A DNA stretch of 64,000 nt from Pokkaliibacter plantistimulans. Lineage in GTDB: Bacteria > Pseudomonadota > Gammaproteobacteria > Pseudomonadales > Balneatricaceae. A program made the translations under genes and the position numbers. The stretch is taken from contig NZ_LAPT01000036.1 of NCBI RefSeq assembly GCF_003194385.1, forward strand, positions 1 through 64,000, written 5' to 3'. Shown one piece after another: positions 19,913 to 28,389 of this stretch. Under the pieces are notes generated by a model. That model worked only from the letters and a program-made list of their open reading frames with translations. It did not search any database and had not been told where the DNA came from. Numbering within the stretch: the stretch's first letter is position 1; each line of letters starts with the position of its first letter.

Positions 19913-20857
19913 ATGTCGATGGAAGACTGGCTGCGAAATGTGCCCAGTTATGCGCTATATGGCGAGGAAATTGATGAAATTATCCCCGAACGCATGCATT
20001 GCGAGTCGATTGCCGAGCGCAGCGAGCTGTACGAGTGGGAAATTCGCCCTCACCGTCATGAAGTTTTTTTTCAAATTCTGTACGTGGAACAGGGGCAGGG
20101 GGTAGCTCTGGTGGATCAGCAGCGGTTTGATCTGACGGGGCCCTGCGCGCTGTGGATTCCGCCGTTACTGACCCATGGTTTTCAGTTCAGTCAGGGCATC
20201 AGGGGTTACGTACTGACCATTGAAGATGGCCTGCTGCCAAGTCTGCTGGGCGAGTCGCTGCTGCAGTCCACCCTGGCCTATCCGCAGCGTCTGCTGTTTG
20301 CCGTCGACGAGGCGGAGTATCAGCATTTCCATCAGGTGATGGCCGCCATTCTGCTGGAATACAAACACTCCTCCTGGGGACGGCTGCAGGCGTTGCATGC
20401 CAACCTGTCACTGCTGCTGGTGCATCTGGGCCGGGCGCTGATGCAGCAGCAGGACACCCTGACTGTCACTCAGGACAATCGGGCCGGGCGTCATGTGCGC
20501 AAATATCTGGCACTGGTGGACCGGCATTATCGCCAGCACCGGCCGGTGCAGTTCTATGCCGAGCGACTGGGGATCACCCCGACCCAGCTCAACCGGGTCT
20601 GCCAGCAGGTGCTGGGGAAGACCGCTCTGACGGTCATTCATCAGCGGCTGTTGCTGGAAGGCAAGCGTGATCTGCTGTATGCCAACCTGAGTATCAACGA
20701 GGTGGCGCAGTCACTGGGTTTTGCCGATCAGGCCTACTTTTCGCGGTTCTTTACCCGGCACAGCGGTACGACACCCAGTGAGTTTCGTCAGCAGGCACGG
20801 CAGCAGTTGGTCAGCGGTCGGGCGACGCCGCTACAGCGAAATGCAGATATTGTCTGA
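19913..20857 (+). CDS. pobR: AraC-family regulator of pobA (PobR type)
   Basis: A 314-residue AraC/XylS regulator. The N-terminal cupin-like sensor domain covers about residues 40-130 (RPHRHEVFFQILYVEQG). Two helix-turn-helix motifs lie in the last 100 residues (YAERLGITPTQLNRVC and INEVAQSLGFADQAYFSRFF). It is divergent from pobA, as AraC-type PobR is in Pseudomonas and Azotobacter, and probably activates pobA with 4-hydroxybenzoate. GGGAG precedes the ATG. An AACAACAA motif upstream suggests control by Crc-Hfq. Confidence 0.87.
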   Translation: MSMEDWLRNVPSYALYGEEIDEIIPERMHCESIAERSELYEWEIRPHRHEVFFQILYVEQGQGVALVDQQRFDLTGPCALWIPPLLTHGFQFSQGIRGYVLTIEDGLLPSLLGESLLQSTLAYPQRLLFAVDEAEYQHFHQVMAAILLEYKHSSWGRLQALHANLSLLLVHLGRALMQQQDTLTVTQDNRAGRHVRKYLALVDRHYRQHRPVQFYAERLGITPTQLNRVCQQVLGKTALTVIHQRLLLEGKRDLLYANLSINEVAQSLGFADQAYFSRFFTRHSGTTPSEFRQQARQQLVSGRATPLQRNADIV

Positions 20858-20861
20858 ATTG

Positions 20862-20893
20862 TTCGCATGGCGTATAAGTGTCCGCCATGCGAA
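20862..20893. terminator. Hairpin between convergent pobR and the IclR gene
   Basis: TTCGCATGGCG (20862-20872) and CGCCATGCGAA (20883-20893) make a perfect 11-bp stem with a 10-nt loop. There is no T run. It may be a terminator, or a regulator site, since its TGTTCGC-like edge resembles the repeat at the pcaI promoter. Confidence 0.45.
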
Positions 20894-20949
20894 TTGTGTC
20901 GAGGGCTGGATGCCGTAGCCGCTCATACCGGTTGCGGCACAACGGCAGG

Positions 20950-21759
20950 TCAGTTGAGGTACTGCGACATTTCTTTGATGCGCGCCTGCAGATAGGGCAG
21001 AAACTCGCGGGTCAGGGTATCGATACTGATGCGGGCGGCGTTGGTGCTGACGTTCAGTGCGCCGACCAGTTTGCCCTTGTTGTCGAAGACCGGCAGCGCC
21101 AGTGAACGCAGGGCCGAGTCCAGCTCCTGATCGACAATGCAGTACCCCTGCAGGCGGACCTGCTGGATCAGCTGCCTGAGGATGGTTTTGTCGGTGATGG
21201 TCTTGTCGGTATAACGCACCGGCTCGATGTGTTCGAGGAAGGCATCCAGCTGGGCATCGCTTTTCTGCGCCAGCAGTACCCGGCCCATGGAAGTGACGAT
21301 GGCTGGCAGATGCGTGCCGACCGACAGGGTGATCGACATCAGCCGGTGTTTGGCGGCGGCCCGCGCAACATAGACCACATCTTCACCGTCCAGCACCCCC
21401 AGCGAGCTGGATTCGCCCAGATTCTGCGAAATATTCTCCAGATACTGCTGGATCACCGAGTGGAAGTTGTTGGAGGACAGGTAGGCGTACCCCAAAGACA
21501 GAATCTTGGGCGTCAGCTCGAAATTACGCTGGTTCTTGCGGACGTAGCCCAGTGCCTCCAGTGTCAGCAGGAAACGCCGGGCCTTGGCGCGGTTCATGCC
21601 GGTGCGGGCGGTGACTTCACTGAGCGTCATCTGCCGGTTGTTCTGGTCAAACGCCAGGATGACCTCAAGACCACTGGCCAGGGCGCTGACAAAGTCACGG
21701 CTGTCCTCGGTCAGCGTGCTTTCATAGCCATCGTCAAAGGTGCCTGGGGTTTTGCTCAT
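20950..21759 (-). CDS. pcaR: IclR-family regulator of pca genes (PcaR/PcaU type)
   Basis: A 269-residue IclR regulator. The N-terminal winged helix (about 25-85, LSEVTARTGMNRAKARRFL) is followed by an IclR effector domain. The frame extends to 21885, but ATG 21759 follows GGAG and gives the usual N-terminus. It is divergent from pcaB. PcaR of Pseudomonas and PcaU of Acinetobacter bind beta-ketoadipate or protocatechuate and control pca operons, so it probably acts on pcaB and the pcaIJF-type genes. Whether it is closer to PcaR, PcaU or an IclR-type PobR cannot be settled by eye. Confidence 0.82.
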   Translation of the reverse strand: MSKTPGTFDDGYESTLTEDSRDFVSALASGLEVILAFDQNNRQMTLSEVTARTGMNRAKARRFLLTLEALGYVRKNQRNFELTPKILSLGYAYLSSNNFHSVIQQYLENISQNLGESSSLGVLDGEDVVYVARAAAKHRLMSITLSVGTHLPAIVTSMGRVLLAQKSDAQLDAFLEHIEPVRYTDKTITDKTILRQLIQQVRLQGYCIVDQELDSALRSLALPVFDNKGKLVGALNVSTNAARISIDTLTREFLPYLQARIKEMSQYLN

Positions 21760-21912
21760 GGGGGTCTCCACATTACGGCATGGACTGCCAGACATCGCGG
21801 CAGTGAACTGAACTTTACCGATTGAAACGGTCTGGATTCTACACAAATAAAATTCGCCAACGATAGACCTTTGCTTGTGGCGCACCGTTTACCTTCAGAT
21901 GGATGACAGTCT

Positions 21913-23244
21913 ATGTATACACGTCTCTTTCAGGATCCTTTCACCTCTCCGGCCCTGCGGCAGCTGCTGTCGGCGGAAAGTTATATGCGCAGCATGCTGG
22001 AAGTGGAGCTGCAGCTGGTTCGGGTGCAGGAGGAGGACGGGCAGTGGCCACAGGGCACCGCGCAGCAGCTGCGGGAGGCACTGGAAGGCGTACCGCTGCT
22101 GGATTACGAAGTGCTGGCGGGGATTGGTCTGGGCGGCAATGTCGCCATCCCCTTCGTCAAACATATTCGTGAGTGTCTGCCGGCCGGGCTGAAGCGCTGT
22201 CTGCACTACGGCCCTACCAGTCAGGACATCGTCGATACCGCGCTGATGCTGGAGCTGCGCAAGGCGCTGCTCTGGTTTGAGCGCAAGGGCGAAGCGCTGG
22301 AGGGGCATCTGCGCCAGCTGGTGGAACAGCACCGTCATACCCTGATGATTGGCCGCACCCTGATGCAGCAGGCGCTGCCGATTACCTTTGGCCTCAAGGC
22401 CGCGGGCTGGCTGCAGGCCGTGCGGCAGGCCAATCGGCGTCTGCAGGGTCTGAAGGCTGAGCTGTTACAGCTGCAGTTCGGTGGTGCGGCAGGTACGCTG
22501 GCGGCGCTGGGAGCGGACGGGCTCAGCACCTATGACCGTCTGGCTCAGGCGCTGGATCTGGCGGCCCCGGCCATGCCCTGGCACACCAACCGGCAAAGCA
22601 TGCATGCGCTGTTCACTGCCCTTGATGCACAGGCCGTCAGTGTGGAGAAGATCGCCGGTGACATTGCCCTGATGGCACAGACCGAAGTCGGTGAAGTGGC
22701 GGAGCCTGCCGGTGAGGGCATGGGCGAATCCTCCTCCATGCCGCATAAACGCAACCCGGTGCGCTGTGCGCTGATTCATGGCGCCACCCGGCAGATTCAC
22801 GGTCTGGTGACCACCCACCTGAACAATGCGGCGCACCCCCATGAGCGCGCGCTTGGCGGCTGGCATACCGAATGGTCAACCCTTTATGAAGCCATGCTGC
22901 TGCTGGGCGGCGCGCTGGAGCAGGCGGAAATCCTGCTGGCCGGGCTGGAAGTGTTCCCGGCCCGCATGCGCGCCAATCTCTACACCACGCAGGGCGTGAT
23001 CATGGCCGAGCCGGTCAGCCTGGAACTGGCCCAGCGCATGCCGCGTGATCTGGCCATGGCGGCCGTGAAGAAGGCCACCAAAGTGGCGCTGACGGAGCAG
23101 ATCGGCTTCACCGAGGCGCTGTATCGCGATGAGCTGATTCAGGCCGCCCTGAGTCGTGACGAGCTGGAACAACTGGCCGCACCGGAGAGCTATCTGGGAG
23201 CGACGCAAGGGTTTATTGATCGGGTACTGGCACAGACCAGCTAA
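21913..23244 (+). CDS. pcaB: 3-carboxy-cis,cis-muconate cycloisomerase PcaB
   Basis: PcaB closes 3-carboxy-cis,cis-muconate to 4-carboxymuconolactone, step two of protocatechuate breakdown. It belongs to the fumarase/aspartase superfamily; the signature GESSSMPHKRNPV near residues 272-284 is the mobile catalytic loop. The 443 residues are normal. It stands as a single transcription unit ending in a strong terminator, while the preceding enzyme (pcaHG) and the following ones (pcaC, pcaD) are 20 kb away. Confidence 0.94.
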   Translation: MYTRLFQDPFTSPALRQLLSAESYMRSMLEVELQLVRVQEEDGQWPQGTAQQLREALEGVPLLDYEVLAGIGLGGNVAIPFVKHIRECLPAGLKRCLHYGPTSQDIVDTALMLELRKALLWFERKGEALEGHLRQLVEQHRHTLMIGRTLMQQALPITFGLKAAGWLQAVRQANRRLQGLKAELLQLQFGGAAGTLAALGADGLSTYDRLAQALDLAAPAMPWHTNRQSMHALFTALDAQAVSVEKIAGDIALMAQTEVGEVAEPAGEGMGESSSMPHKRNPVRCALIHGATRQIHGLVTTHLNNAAHPHERALGGWHTEWSTLYEAMLLLGGALEQAEILLAGLEVFPARMRANLYTTQGVIMAEPVSLELAQRMPRDLAMAAVKKATKVALTEQIGFTEALYRDELIQAALSRDELEQLAAPESYLGATQGFIDRVLAQTS

Positions 23245-23342
23245 CACTCCATCTGTTTTCTAACTCTCCATCGGTTTTGTTGCACTGAGTCAGCCCGACA
23301 GGCTGCTCACCTGCACTTTTTTGTTTCAATACCGTCCTGCAC

Positions 23343-23376
23343 AGGGCGTGGTGGCAACACCACGCCCTTTTTGTTT
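23343..23376 (+). terminator. Terminator of pcaB
   Basis: An 11-bp perfect stem (AGGGCGTGGTG with CACCACGCCCT), GCAA tetraloop and T-rich tail. Confidence 0.92.
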
Positions 23377-23476
23377 TCGGGATAAGTGGTTGAAGTGCTT
23401 GATTTTGCTGCGTCGCAGCGGGAAACAGGCCGGGTTTTGGCCGCAGTGAGAAGGGCTTTTTACCCCCAAAGGTGAG

Positions 23477-23505
23477 TTGACAGGCACCCGGCGCAGGTCT
23501 ATTTT
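23477..23505 (+). promoter_or_regulatory. Promoter of the pcaIJF-type operon
   Basis: TTGACA (23477-23482), 17-bp spacer and TATTTT (23500-23505). Transcription would begin inside the adjacent inverted repeat. Confidence 0.6.
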
Positions 23506-23541
23506 TGTTCGCGATACGAATTAATGTTTGCAGAGCGAACA
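23506..23541. promoter_or_regulatory. Candidate PcaR operator at the pcaI promoter
   Basis: TGTTCGC (23506-23512) and GCGAACA (23535-23541) are perfect inverted repeats flanking the predicted start of transcription. Within the left half, TTCG-N5-CGAA is a smaller palindrome. IclR-type Pca regulators bind palindromes with TTCG-like ends in related bacteria. Confidence 0.45.
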
Positions 23542-23673
23542 TTTTCGCAAGCGCTGCAGCCTACTGCTCGCGGTTTTTATCAGCAGACTGTTTCATCAAC
23601 AGACGGCTGTTGAAGACCGAGCCACGACCAGCGCTGACTTCCAGAAAAATGATAAATCTTGAAGGTATGCCCT

Positions 23674-24486
23674 ATGGCCAAGTTCATGTCGCTCCATGAC
23701 GCCATCAGCACCTACGTAAAGGATGGCGACACCGTTGCCCTCGAAGGTTTTACCCACCTGATTCCTTTCGCTGCTGGCCACGAAATCATCCGTCAGCAGA
23801 AGAAAGATCTGACGCTGGTCCGTATGACCCCCGACCTGATCTACGATCAGATGATCGGTATGGGCTGCGCCAGCAAGCTGATCTTCTCCTGGGGCGGCAA
23901 CCCCGGTGTAGGTTCACTGCACCGCCTGCGTGATGCACTGGAGCACAACTGGCCCCATTCACTGGAAACCATCGAGCACAGCCACGCGGCCATGGCCAAC
24001 GCCTATGAAGCGGGCGCAGCCGGTCTGCCTCTGGCGGTACTGCGCGGTTATCAGGGCAGTGAGCTGCCGAAGATCAACCCTTACATCCGTTCCATCACCT
24101 GCCCCTTCACCGGTGAAGAGCTGGCAGCGATTCCTTCCATCCGTGTCGATGTCGGTATCGTGCATGCGCAGAAAGCTGACCGTCAGGGTAACGTGCTGAT
24201 CGAAGGCATCGTCGGGGTACAGAAAGAAGTGGTACTGGGTGCCAAGCACGCCATCGTCACCGTTGAAGAGATCGTTGACGACCTGAACAACCACCCCAAC
24301 GCGACCGTGCTGCCCGCCTGGGTGATCGATGCGGTGGTGGAAGCTCCCCGTGGTGCCTACCCTTCCTATGCGTACGGCTACTACGAGCGTGATAACAGCT
24401 TCTACAAGGAGTGGGATGCGATCGCCCGTGATCGCGAGGCCTTCCTGGCCTGGATCAACGACAACGTGCTGAACGTGCAAGGCTGA
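23674..24486 (+). CDS. pcaI: 3-oxoadipate CoA-transferase, subunit A (CatI/PcaI type)
   Basis: With subunit B it moves CoA from succinyl-CoA to 3-oxoadipate. The 270-residue sequence resembles the longer CatI type (VALEGFTHLIP, MTPDLIYD, SWGGNPGVGSLHRLRD, HAQKADRQGNVL), not the shorter PcaI of P. putida. The frame opens at 23659; ATG 23674 follows GAAGG at good spacing. The subunit B gene follows after 10 bases and pcaF after that, forming one operon. Confidence 0.93.
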   Translation: MAKFMSLHDAISTYVKDGDTVALEGFTHLIPFAAGHEIIRQQKKDLTLVRMTPDLIYDQMIGMGCASKLIFSWGGNPGVGSLHRLRDALEHNWPHSLETIEHSHAAMANAYEAGAAGLPLAVLRGYQGSELPKINPYIRSITCPFTGEELAAIPSIRVDVGIVHAQKADRQGNVLIEGIVGVQKEVVLGAKHAIVTVEEIVDDLNNHPNATVLPAWVIDAVVEAPRGAYPSYAYGYYERDNSFYKEWDAIARDREAFLAWINDNVLNVQG

Positions 24487-24496
24487 GGTGACGACC

Positions 24497-25276
24497 ATGA
24501 CTGCTACCTACACTCCCAGTGAAATGATGACCGTCACCGCCGCCCGTTCGCTGCCCAATGGCGCCGTCTGCTTCGTCGGCATCGGTCTGCCCAGCGAAGC
24601 GGCCAACCTGGCCCGTCTGACCCATGCCCCTGACGTGGTGCTGATCTATGAATCAGGCACCATCCAGACCAAGCCCAATGTGCTGCCGCTGTCCATCGGT
24701 GACGGCGAGCTGTGCGAAACCGCACTGACCACCGTGTCAGTACCGGAAATGTTCCGCTACTGGCTGCAGGGTGGCAAAGTCGACGTCGGCTTCCTCGGCG
24801 CGGCGCAGGTTGACCGTTTCGGCAACCTTAATACCACCGTGATCGGCCCTTACGATGCACCCAAGACCCGTCTGCCCGGCGGCGGCGGTGCACCGGAGAT
24901 TGCCACCTCCTCCAAGGAAGTGTTCATCACCCTCAAGCATTCCAAGCGCACCTTCGTCGATAACCCTGACTTCGTTACTTCCGTGGGTTACGGCCGTGAT
25001 GGCAAGGCGCGGGAAAAATACAAGGTCATCGGTAAGGGCCCGACCCGCGTCATCACTGACCTGTGCATCATGGCGCCGGAAGAAGGCACTAACGAGCTGA
25101 TCGTGACCTCCATTCACCCCGGCGTCAGCCGTGAACAGATCATCGAAGCGACCGGCTGGGCCATCCGCTTTGCCGACAGCGTGGCGGAAACTGCCGAACC
25201 CAGCGAGCAGGAGCTGAGCATCCTGCGTGAGCTGAAAGCCCGCACCGCTGCCTTCCACGCTGCTTCCGGAGCCTGA
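24497..25276 (+). CDS. pcaJ: 3-oxoadipate CoA-transferase, subunit B (CatJ/PcaJ type)
   Basis: The subunit carrying the catalytic glutamate: LIYESG near residues 49-54 matches the family's Glu-Ser-Gly motif. The 259 residues resemble CatJ. I use the ATG at 24497, which follows GAGGTG by six bases; an in-frame GTG at 24488 lies within that ribosome site. It is two bases upstream of pcaF. Confidence 0.93.
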   Translation: MTATYTPSEMMTVTAARSLPNGAVCFVGIGLPSEAANLARLTHAPDVVLIYESGTIQTKPNVLPLSIGDGELCETALTTVSVPEMFRYWLQGGKVDVGFLGAAQVDRFGNLNTTVIGPYDAPKTRLPGGGGAPEIATSSKEVFITLKHSKRTFVDNPDFVTSVGYGRDGKAREKYKVIGKGPTRVITDLCIMAPEEGTNELIVTSIHPGVSREQIIEATGWAIRFADSVAETAEPSEQELSILRELKARTAAFHAASGA

Positions 25277-25278
25277 TA

Positions 25279-26481
25279 ATGAACAACGTATACATTGCCC
25301 AGCCTCTGCGTACTGCCATCGGCAGCTACGGCGGCACCCTGTCCAGCGTGCGTCCTGACGACATGCTGGCGCAGGTCATCAAGGCGGTGGTAAACCGCTC
25401 AGGTATTGATGCCGCGGCCATTGAAGAAGTCATCATGGGCTGTGCCAATCAGGCCGGTGAAGACAACCGCAACGTCGCCCGTATGTCGTCACTGCTGGCT
25501 GGGCTGCCGTTCTCGGTGCCCGGCACCACCATGAACCGCCTGTGCGGCTCGGGTCTGGATGCTGTCGGCACCGCTGCACGCGCGGTGGCAGCCGGTGAGC
25601 TGGAGCTGGTACTGGCCGGGGGCGTGGAATCCATGTCCCGTGCGCCCTTCGTCATGGGCAAGGCCGACAGCGCCTTCAGCCGTAATCAGGCGATCGAAGA
25701 TACCACCATCGGCTGGCGCTTCGTCAACCCGCTGATGAAGGCGCAGTACGGCGTCGACACCATGCCGGAGACCGCCGAAAACGTCGCCGAGCAGTTCAGC
25801 ATCAGCCGCGAAGATCAGGATCTGTTTGCCTATCGTTCACAGCAGAAAACCGCTCGTGCCCAGGCCGAAGGACGCTTCAAACAGGAAATCGTCGCCATTG
25901 AGATCCCCCGCAAGAAGCAGGATCCGCTGGTGTTCGATACCGATGAGCATCCGCGCCCACAGAGCACACTGGACAAGCTGGCAACCCTGCCTACGCCTTT
26001 CCGCAAAGGCGGTTCCATCACTGCCGGTAACGCCAGCGGTGTCAACGACGGCGCCTGCGCCATGTTGATTGCCTCTGAAGCCGCCGTGCAGCAACACGGT
26101 CTGCAGCCCATTGCCCGCATCGTCGGCATGGCGACCGCCGGGGTGGAGCCACGCATCATGGGGATCGGCCCGATTGCCGCCACCCAGAAGCTGATGAAAC
26201 GTCTGGGCATGACCCTTGATCAGATGGATGTGATGGAGTTCAACGAAGCATTTGCCGCTCAGGCGCTGGCCTGCACCCGTGGTCTGGGTCTGGCTGACGA
26301 TGATGCCCGGGTCAACCCCAACGGTGGCGCTATTGCCCTTGGCCATCCGCTGGGCATGTCCGGCGCCCGTCTGGTGACGACCGCCGCCAATCAGTTGCAG
26401 CTGATCGGTGGACGCTATGCCCTGTGCACCATGTGTATCGGTGTTGGTCAGGGGATCGCCATGGTGATCGAGCGCGTCTGA
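25279..26481 (+). CDS. pcaF: 3-oxoadipyl-CoA thiolase PcaF
   Basis: PcaF cleaves 3-oxoadipyl-CoA to succinyl-CoA and acetyl-CoA, the last step of the pathway. It is a 400-residue thiolase: acyl-accepting Cys89 in NRLCGSG, His356 in ALGHPLG and the acid/base Cys386 in [10 protein letters not shown]. It is the third gene of the pcaIJF operon. No clear terminator follows. Confidence 0.95.
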   Translation: MNNVYIAQPLRTAIGSYGGTLSSVRPDDMLAQVIKAVVNRSGIDAAAIEEVIMGCANQAGEDNRNVARMSSLLAGLPFSVPGTTMNRLCGSGLDAVGTAARAVAAGELELVLAGGVESMSRAPFVMGKADSAFSRNQAIEDTTIGWRFVNPLMKAQYGVDTMPETAENVAEQFSISREDQDLFAYRSQQKTARAQAEGRFKQEIVAIEIPRKKQDPLVFDTDEHPRPQSTLDKLATLPTPFRKGGSITAGNASGVNDGACAMLIASEAAVQQHGLQPIARIVGMATAGVEPRIMGIGPIAATQKLMKRLGMTLDQMDVMEFNEAFAAQALACTRGLGLADDDARVNPNGGAIALGHPLGMSGARLVTTAANQLQLIGGRYALCTMCIGVGQGIAMVIERV

Positions 26482-26810
26482 TTAAGACAGTGAACGTGCG
26501 GTGAGCTCGGCTCGCAGCGCGAAAAAGACATGGCTCCGGTGGCCCGGCAACGAGCACCGGCGCCAGAATCCTGACCGGGTTATGCGAACACACGTTGATG
26601 TTAGCGCTAGCCTTGACGGGGTTTTTCATCACAGTGGTGCGCGGAAGTGCCACTGTGGCTGGGCGGTGACTGCACCGCCCGCCAGTTCTGCCTGACGACG
26701 CCGGTTAGCGATCACACAGAGGATGGCGGCAAGCGATGTAAGGGCAGGCGTTAGGGATGACGCCCGCAGATGTGACACTTCAAAAAAATACAAAACACAG
26801 GTGTGAATAA
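26482..26810 (+). other. Intergenic region before the tripartite importer
   Basis: A gap of about 330 bases. It has a small GGCGGTG/CACCGCC hairpin without a T run and, at its end, an A-rich leader (CAAAAAAATACAAAACACAGG) before the ATG of the next gene. No strong promoter or gene can be supported. Confidence 0.35.
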
Positions 26811-27839
26811 ATGCGTACAACCAAGAAGACCTCGCTGACCACTCTTTTGAAAGGCGCTGCCGCTGCCCTGCTGGCTGGTTCCCTGTCCCTGAGTTCTGCC
26901 TTTGCCGCGGATTTCCCCGATAAGGATCTGCAGGGTGTGATCATGTGGGGGGCCGGTGGCGCCACCGACAACGTCGCCCGCGCCCTGACGCCTCATGTGG
27001 AAAAATACCTCGGCAAGAAAATCGTCCTGACCAACAAATCAGGCGGTGCCGGTGCGATCTCCACCAACTATGTCTTCAGCCGCCCTGCCAATGGCTACAC
27101 CGTCCTGTACGGTGCCGAGAACCCACAGATTCATGGCGTGCTGGGCCTGTCCAAACTGGACTACAGCAGCTTTATTCCGGTCAACATCATTGCCAGTGGC
27201 ACCACGGTGATCGTTACCCGTGCCGACAAGGAATGGAAGACCGTTAAGGACATCGTCGATGACGTCAAGGCGCATCCCGATACCATCAAGATGGGCACCG
27301 CCGGCCCCGGCTCACTGCCCTTCGTCGTCAGCTCAATGCTGAAAACCACCACGGAGATGCCCGTGCTGACCGTGCCCTTCGACGGTGAAGGCCCCGGTAT
27401 GACGGCGCTGGAAGGTGGCCATATCGACTTTATGGCCGTCGGCCTGACCGCTGCCCGTGAACAGCTGAAAGCCGGTCGCCTGAAAGCGCTGGCCGTGGTG
27501 TCTGACACCGCCGTGCCCGGCATGGAAAACGTGCCGCTGATCACTGAAGACTTCCCGGCGTTCAAGAAATTCCTGCCCTGGGGACCGTTCTACGGCATCT
27601 TCGTCAAGCAGGGTACACCTGAAGAAGCGGTCAAAGCACTGACCGATGCCTTTGCCAAAGCCGTTGCTGAGCCTCAGTTCCAGGACTTCATCAAGGACTT
27701 CGGTGCGACGCCGCTGAACATCCATGGTGATGAAGCCGTCCAGTACCTGAAGCACAACCAGTCCGTCAGCGCCTGGCTGCTGCAGGATGCCGGTGCGGCC
27801 AAGATATCTCCTGAAGAACTGGGCATTCCACGCCCCTGA
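26811..27839 (+). CDS. tctC: Tripartite tricarboxylate transporter binding protein (TctC/Bug family)
   Basis: A periplasmic binding protein, 342 residues, with an N-terminal signal peptide (hydrophobic core about 15-28, cleavage after AFA). The Bug fold motifs are present (VIMWGAGGATDNVARAL, KSGGAGAIST, TAGPGSLPF). Bug proteins usually bind carboxylates or aromatic acids. It begins a tctC-tctB-tctA unit between pcaF and a dehydroshikimate dehydratase, so an aromatic or hydroaromatic acid is a plausible ligand. Its start site shares ACACAGGTGT with that of the TRAP binding protein at 32092. Confidence 0.88.
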   Translation: MRTTKKTSLTTLLKGAAAALLAGSLSLSSAFAADFPDKDLQGVIMWGAGGATDNVARALTPHVEKYLGKKIVLTNKSGGAGAISTNYVFSRPANGYTVLYGAENPQIHGVLGLSKLDYSSFIPVNIIASGTTVIVTRADKEWKTVKDIVDDVKAHPDTIKMGTAGPGSLPFVVSSMLKTTTEMPVLTVPFDGEGPGMTALEGGHIDFMAVGLTAAREQLKAGRLKALAVVSDTAVPGMENVPLITEDFPAFKKFLPWGPFYGIFVKQGTPEEAVKALTDAFAKAVAEPQFQDFIKDFGATPLNIHGDEAVQYLKHNQSVSAWLLQDAGAAKISPEELGIPRP

Positions 27840-27856
27840 GATTGAGTAGTAACTCA

Positions 27857-27883
27857 CCTCCCTGATGTCTGACATCAGGGAGG
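27857..27883 (+). repeat. Strong hairpin between tctC and tctB
   Basis: CCTCCCTGATGT and ACATCAGGGAGG form a perfect 12-bp stem with a 3-nt loop and no T run. Such intercistronic stems often stabilise the upstream binding-protein mRNA so it exceeds the membrane genes. Confidence 0.6.
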
Positions 27884-27898
27884 GTCGGGAGATTGATG

Positions 27899-28375
27899 AT
27901 GAAAGCAACCACTCATGTGCGTGCCGGTGAGGTGATCTTCACCCTGCTGTTGCTGGCGGTTTCCGCCTTTCTGCTGTTTGAGGCCTATGGCATCGCTGCG
28001 CTCTCTTCCTGGAGTTCGCCCGGTGCCATGCCGCTGTTTTCCACCGGCATCATGGTCGTGACCGGTATTTACCTGGTGTTCAATGGCGCCCAGCGCGGGG
28101 AAGGCCGTGAGGCATCGGTATCACTGGCCCACCATCTGGGAGCCGCTGTGGCGCATCTGTTCCGTCCGGTGGTGCTCAGTTACTGCGTACTGCTGGTGCT
28201 GTATCTGCTGGCCTTGTCCTATATCGGCTTCTTCTACAGCTCTGCGGTGTTCCTGTTTGTCTCCTTCATGGTGCTGTGGCAACAGGGCGTGGTGAAAGCG
28301 GCCGGTATCACGGTCATCAGCCTTGGCGCGGTGTACGTGATTTTTCAGTATCTGTTCAGCGTTGTGCTGCCATAA
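27899..28375 (+). CDS. tctB: Tripartite tricarboxylate transporter small membrane subunit (TctB)
   Basis: A small inner-membrane protein of 158 residues with four predicted membrane helices (roughly 10-30, 42-60, 82-105, 115-150). Two tandem ATG codons occur (27896, 27899); GGGAG is better spaced for the second. It lies between tctC and tctA. Sequence conservation in this subunit is low, so the call rests partly on context. Confidence 0.82.
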   Translation: MKATTHVRAGEVIFTLLLLAVSAFLLFEAYGIAALSSWSSPGAMPLFSTGIMVVTGIYLVFNGAQRGEGREASVSLAHHLGAAVAHLFRPVVLSYCVLLVLYLLALSYIGFFYSSAVFLFVSFMVLWQQGVVKAAGITVISLGAVYVIFQYLFSVVLP

Positions 28376-28389
28376 GGGGAAGGTGAGTG

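Larger units (their letters stand above)
23245..23673 (+). other. Intergenic region between pcaB and the CoA-transferase operon
   Basis: About 430 bases contain the pcaB terminator (23343-23376), a sigma-70 promoter (23477-23505) and an inverted repeat (23506-23541), each listed separately. No gene is seen. Confidence 0.6.
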
